Positions 6,350 to 8,187 of a stretch of 8,187 bases of DNA are shown piece after piece. The DNA is taken from the NCBI GenBank assembly GCA_016765265.1, contig JAESQG010000557.1:1-8187 (forward strand), written 5' to 3'. The first letter of the stretch is position 1. Every line of letters begins with the position of its first letter. The notes below the pieces were generated by a model. The model was not told the origin of the DNA, did no database searches, and saw nothing but the letters and a program-made list of their open reading frames with translations. Source of the DNA: Pseudomonadales bacterium. Lineage in GTDB: Bacteria > Pseudomonadota > Gammaproteobacteria > Pseudomonadales > DC-out160. A program made the position numbers and the translations under genes.

Positions 6350-6847
6350 TTATTTTGGAAATATAGCTGGGTCTGTGAAAACCCAGTCTCGATCCTTTAC
6401 TGGTGTATGACAGGAAGTGCAAACCTGCGCTCCCTTATTAAATGCTTTTTTCTCTAGACCGACCCAGCGAGCCCAGCCCCAACCATAACTTTGAACATAT
6501 TCCTTTGAGTTCTTGAACATAAACTCAGCGTGAACAAAGTTCCCAGGGACGGTAGCAGCATTCCACGTATCTAGCTGCGTATCCTTCCAAACAACTTTGC
6601 CAAGGATAGCGCCATCTGGCCACGGATTGGTGTTGCCCATTCGAGCCGCCTTTACGGCCACCTCGTTACCAAGTATCACACGGATTGTCTTATTATCGGT
6701 ACGATGTGATACAGCTATCGTACTCCAACTCTGCCATCCCGTCGGGTAAGCAATTTCATGGGAAGGACTGGGGATTTGACCTTCTGCTATGACCGATGTA
6801 GCCCAAACCAACAAAAACAATGCTAGTGGCCTTGTGATGTTTTGCAT
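6350..6847 (-). CDS. Cytochrome P460 family protein, periplasmic mono-heme c type
   Basis: The product is 165 aa with GGAG 9 nt before the ATG. Residues 1-21 are a Sec signal peptide (cleavage expected after VIA, before EGQ). The mature part has the P460 pattern: YPTGWQSWSTI (34-44), IRVILGNEVAVKAAR (55-69) and WPDGAILGKVVWK (76-88). Then come the aromatic stretch YGWGWARWVG (121-130) and, at the C-terminus, one haem c site, CTSCH (143-147). Cytochrome P460 carries a haem cross-linked to a lysine and oxidises hydroxylamine, while the related cytochrome c'-beta lacks the cross-link and binds nitric oxide. Lys84 or Lys88 could be the cross-linking lysine, but this needs an alignment. It follows the BPI-like gene by 71 bp on the same strand and may share its transcript. 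No hydroxylamine or nitrification genes are near, so nitrogen-oxide detoxification is only a guess. Confidence 0.85.
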   Translation of the reverse strand: MQNITRPLALFLLVWATSVIAEGQIPSPSHEIAYPTGWQSWSTIAVSHRTDNKTIRVILGNEVAVKAARMGNTNPWPDGAILGKVVWKDTQLDTWNAATVPGNFVHAEFMFKNSKEYVQSYGWGWARWVGLEKKAFNKGAQVCTSCHTPVKDRDWVFTDPAIFPK

Positions 6848-6918
6848 CTTCTAAATCTCCAATGATATCGTGACTAAAGCTAACGCCCACTTCATTCGTA
6901 GCCCCCTTGCGTTGAACT

Positions 6919-8187
6919 CTAAAGATCCTCAAAACTAGCACTAAGCGAAAAATGATCCCGAGGCTTACCCACCGTCTTAAAGGTTTCCGGACGAATAGAT
7001 AGTGTCGTTTCTTCCTGCTCTAGAAACAAACTCTGTGGATATCTGATCAGTCCAAGTCCGTAATTCAATTGATCCAAAATAAGAGACGCTACCCTTCTCG
7101 TTGCAAATAAGCCAGTGGGTAGTCTCAACGTGAATTGCGCCCAATGCTTGAATACAAATTCCAGTTCAACTGCGGGATTAATTAAAGCTAACTGTAAGCC
7201 ACCTCTGCCATCAACGCTGATTTGCACTGGAATCTCTGCTGTAATGGAAAGGTCTAATAGGTTCTCCCATTCATCCGCATCGTTTAGTTTCTGGAATAAA
7301 ATATCAAAATTATCCACGTTTATATAAGCCACCGATTGTATGTGTCCACGAAAACTTATTTCTGGGGCCATAGTTGGGGAAAACAGGATACGCCTGTTCG
7401 CTGTTTCGGGATCGGTTAATATATATTGTCCATTGTCTTTTAGTTCATTCAGTATATTGATATTGGGGGATAACAGTCCTGCCTCATAAATAGCGAGAAA
7501 AGCTTGGTTGAGCACATTAGCGGAGACGACCATGCTTAGGTTGTTTTCTCCATCGGGTGCTGGCACCGCAGTGGGAGTATATTTAAACCCTAGTGTATCG
7601 TGAACAATACCCGGCGCAGGTCCTAGATTTTCGGGTATCCCCAATAGATTCGGAAAAATATCATCGTCAATACCGAGGAGTTCAGGGAATCCTAGATTGA
7701 TGCCTAGCTCAATATCACCGATATCAGAGTCAGTAGTTTCTGTACCTATGCGACCATTAAGGGTGACGATGAGTTCGTTATCGTTGAGTACATGTAGCTC
7801 CTCAACACCAACTAGCACGGTGAGAAAGGCGCCATTATTAATGGTGGCACCAGAGCGAATTTGGAGTTCATTTATCAAGGGGTCAAGCACGGCATTAGCA
7901 ATTAAGGGCACTAACTTTTCTAGCAGTAAATCAACAATCAGATCCCGTGCCGCCGAGATACCCGCTTCAATGGCATCGATAACGAGTCCGCCTAAACCAA
8001 ATCCAAAATCTGAAATGGCAGAGGGTAGGTTAATATTAAATTGGAAATCGGAATCGAGATCGTTTAATCCCACGGCATGTATCCCCTCTACGGAAATATC
8101 CACATCACCATTGGTCGCGCTCAAGCCCAGATCGGCGTTCAATCGAATTCGATTGACATGTATGTTCACGGTGAACTCGCCGTCCAA
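6919..8187 (-). CDS. Large exported-type protein with BPI/LBP (TULIP)-like layout (5' end outside window)
   Basis: The C-terminal 422 codons of a gene that enters from the right edge end at TAG 6921-6919; the start and any signal peptide are not visible. I do not recognise a named bacterial family. The order of elements matches the two-domain BPI/LBP/CETP fold. Strands (2-50, with DVDISVEGI) come first. A long amphipathic helix of about 45 residues follows (68-110, around DLIVDLLLEKLVPLIANAVL), then paired strands (121-150). A Pro/Gly-rich linker (about 166-215) precedes LSMVVSANVLNQAFLAIYEA (217-236), which recalls the F/Y-x-x-x-Y-E-A-G element opening the BPI C-domain. Strands 276-298 and 313-347, a helix (365-380) and a final strand (413-420) complete the second half. 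There are no membrane helices. Such folds bind lipids in a hydrophobic groove, so a lipid or lipopolysaccharide-related envelope role is plausible but inferred. P460 lies downstream, probably on the same transcript. Confidence 0.7.
   Translation of the reverse strand: MDGEFTVNIHVNRIRLNADLGLSATNGDVDISVEGIHAVGLNDLDSDFQFNINLPSAISDFGFGLGGLVIDAIEAGISAARDLIVDLLLEKLVPLIANAVLDPLINELQIRSGATINNGAFLTVLVGVEELHVLNDNELIVTLNGRIGTETTDSDIGDIELGINLGFPELLGIDDDIFPNLLGIPENLGPAPGIVHDTLGFKYTPTAVPAPDGENNLSMVVSANVLNQAFLAIYEAGLLSPNINILNELKDNGQYILTDPETANRRILFSPTMAPEISFRGHIQSVAYINVDNFDILFQKLNDADEWENLLDLSITAEIPVQISVDGRGGLQLALINPAVELEFVFKHWAQFTLRLPTGLFATRRVASLILDQLNYGLGLIRYPQSLFLEQEETTLSIRPETFKTVGKPRDHFSLSASFEDL

Noticed and set aside
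6756..6941. Minus-strand open frame of 61 codons bridging the two right-hand genes
   Set aside because: It overlaps both the end of the BPI-like gene and the start of the P460 gene, and has no ribosome site or recognisable motif.

Overview
The window looks like a chromosomal segment of a marine-type gammaproteobacterium. The clues are lipoproteins of the DUF4382 and DUF5666 families, a DUF6502 protein, an MddA-like membrane methyltransferase, a cytochrome P460 and an exact E. coli-type CRP/Vfr operator. The base composition is moderate and the genome is Gram-negative (lipobox lipoproteins, an exported c-type cytochrome). The species cannot be fixed from the sequence alone. I see no mobile element, rRNA, tRNA or CRISPR array.

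Layout. (1) Positions 1-1452, minus strand: 484 codons of a DUF4382-type lipoprotein whose 3' end lies beyond the left edge. (2) Positions 1453-1652: a compact divergent regulatory region with a perfect CRP palindrome (TGTGA-N6-TCACA) whose centre is the same distance, 29.5 bp, from a TATAAT box facing right and a TATACT box facing left. (3) Positions 1653-3873, plus strand: a two-gene operon of a DUF6502 protein (putative helix-turn-helix) and a DUF5666-repeat lipoprotein, overlapping by 11 bp. (4) Positions 4079-5419, plus: an ABC1/AarF/UbiB-type atypical kinase. (5) Positions 5561-6283, plus: an MddA-like methanethiol S-methyltransferase homologue. (6) Positions 6350-8187, minus: a cytochrome P460 preceded by a large protein cut by the right edge. 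By its pattern of helices and strands, that protein resembles the two-domain BPI/LBP (TULIP) lipid-binding fold.

How they may work together. The two divergent units encode surface lipoproteins built from similar repeated beta domains, plus a possible DNA-binding partner, and share one CRP site placed as a class II activator (-41.5) for both directions. This suggests a cAMP-responsive envelope module with a symmetrical promoter switch. The TULIP-like protein and the P460 cytochrome probably share a transcript and converge on the methyltransferase gene. No link between that pair and the CRP module is visible in the sequence.
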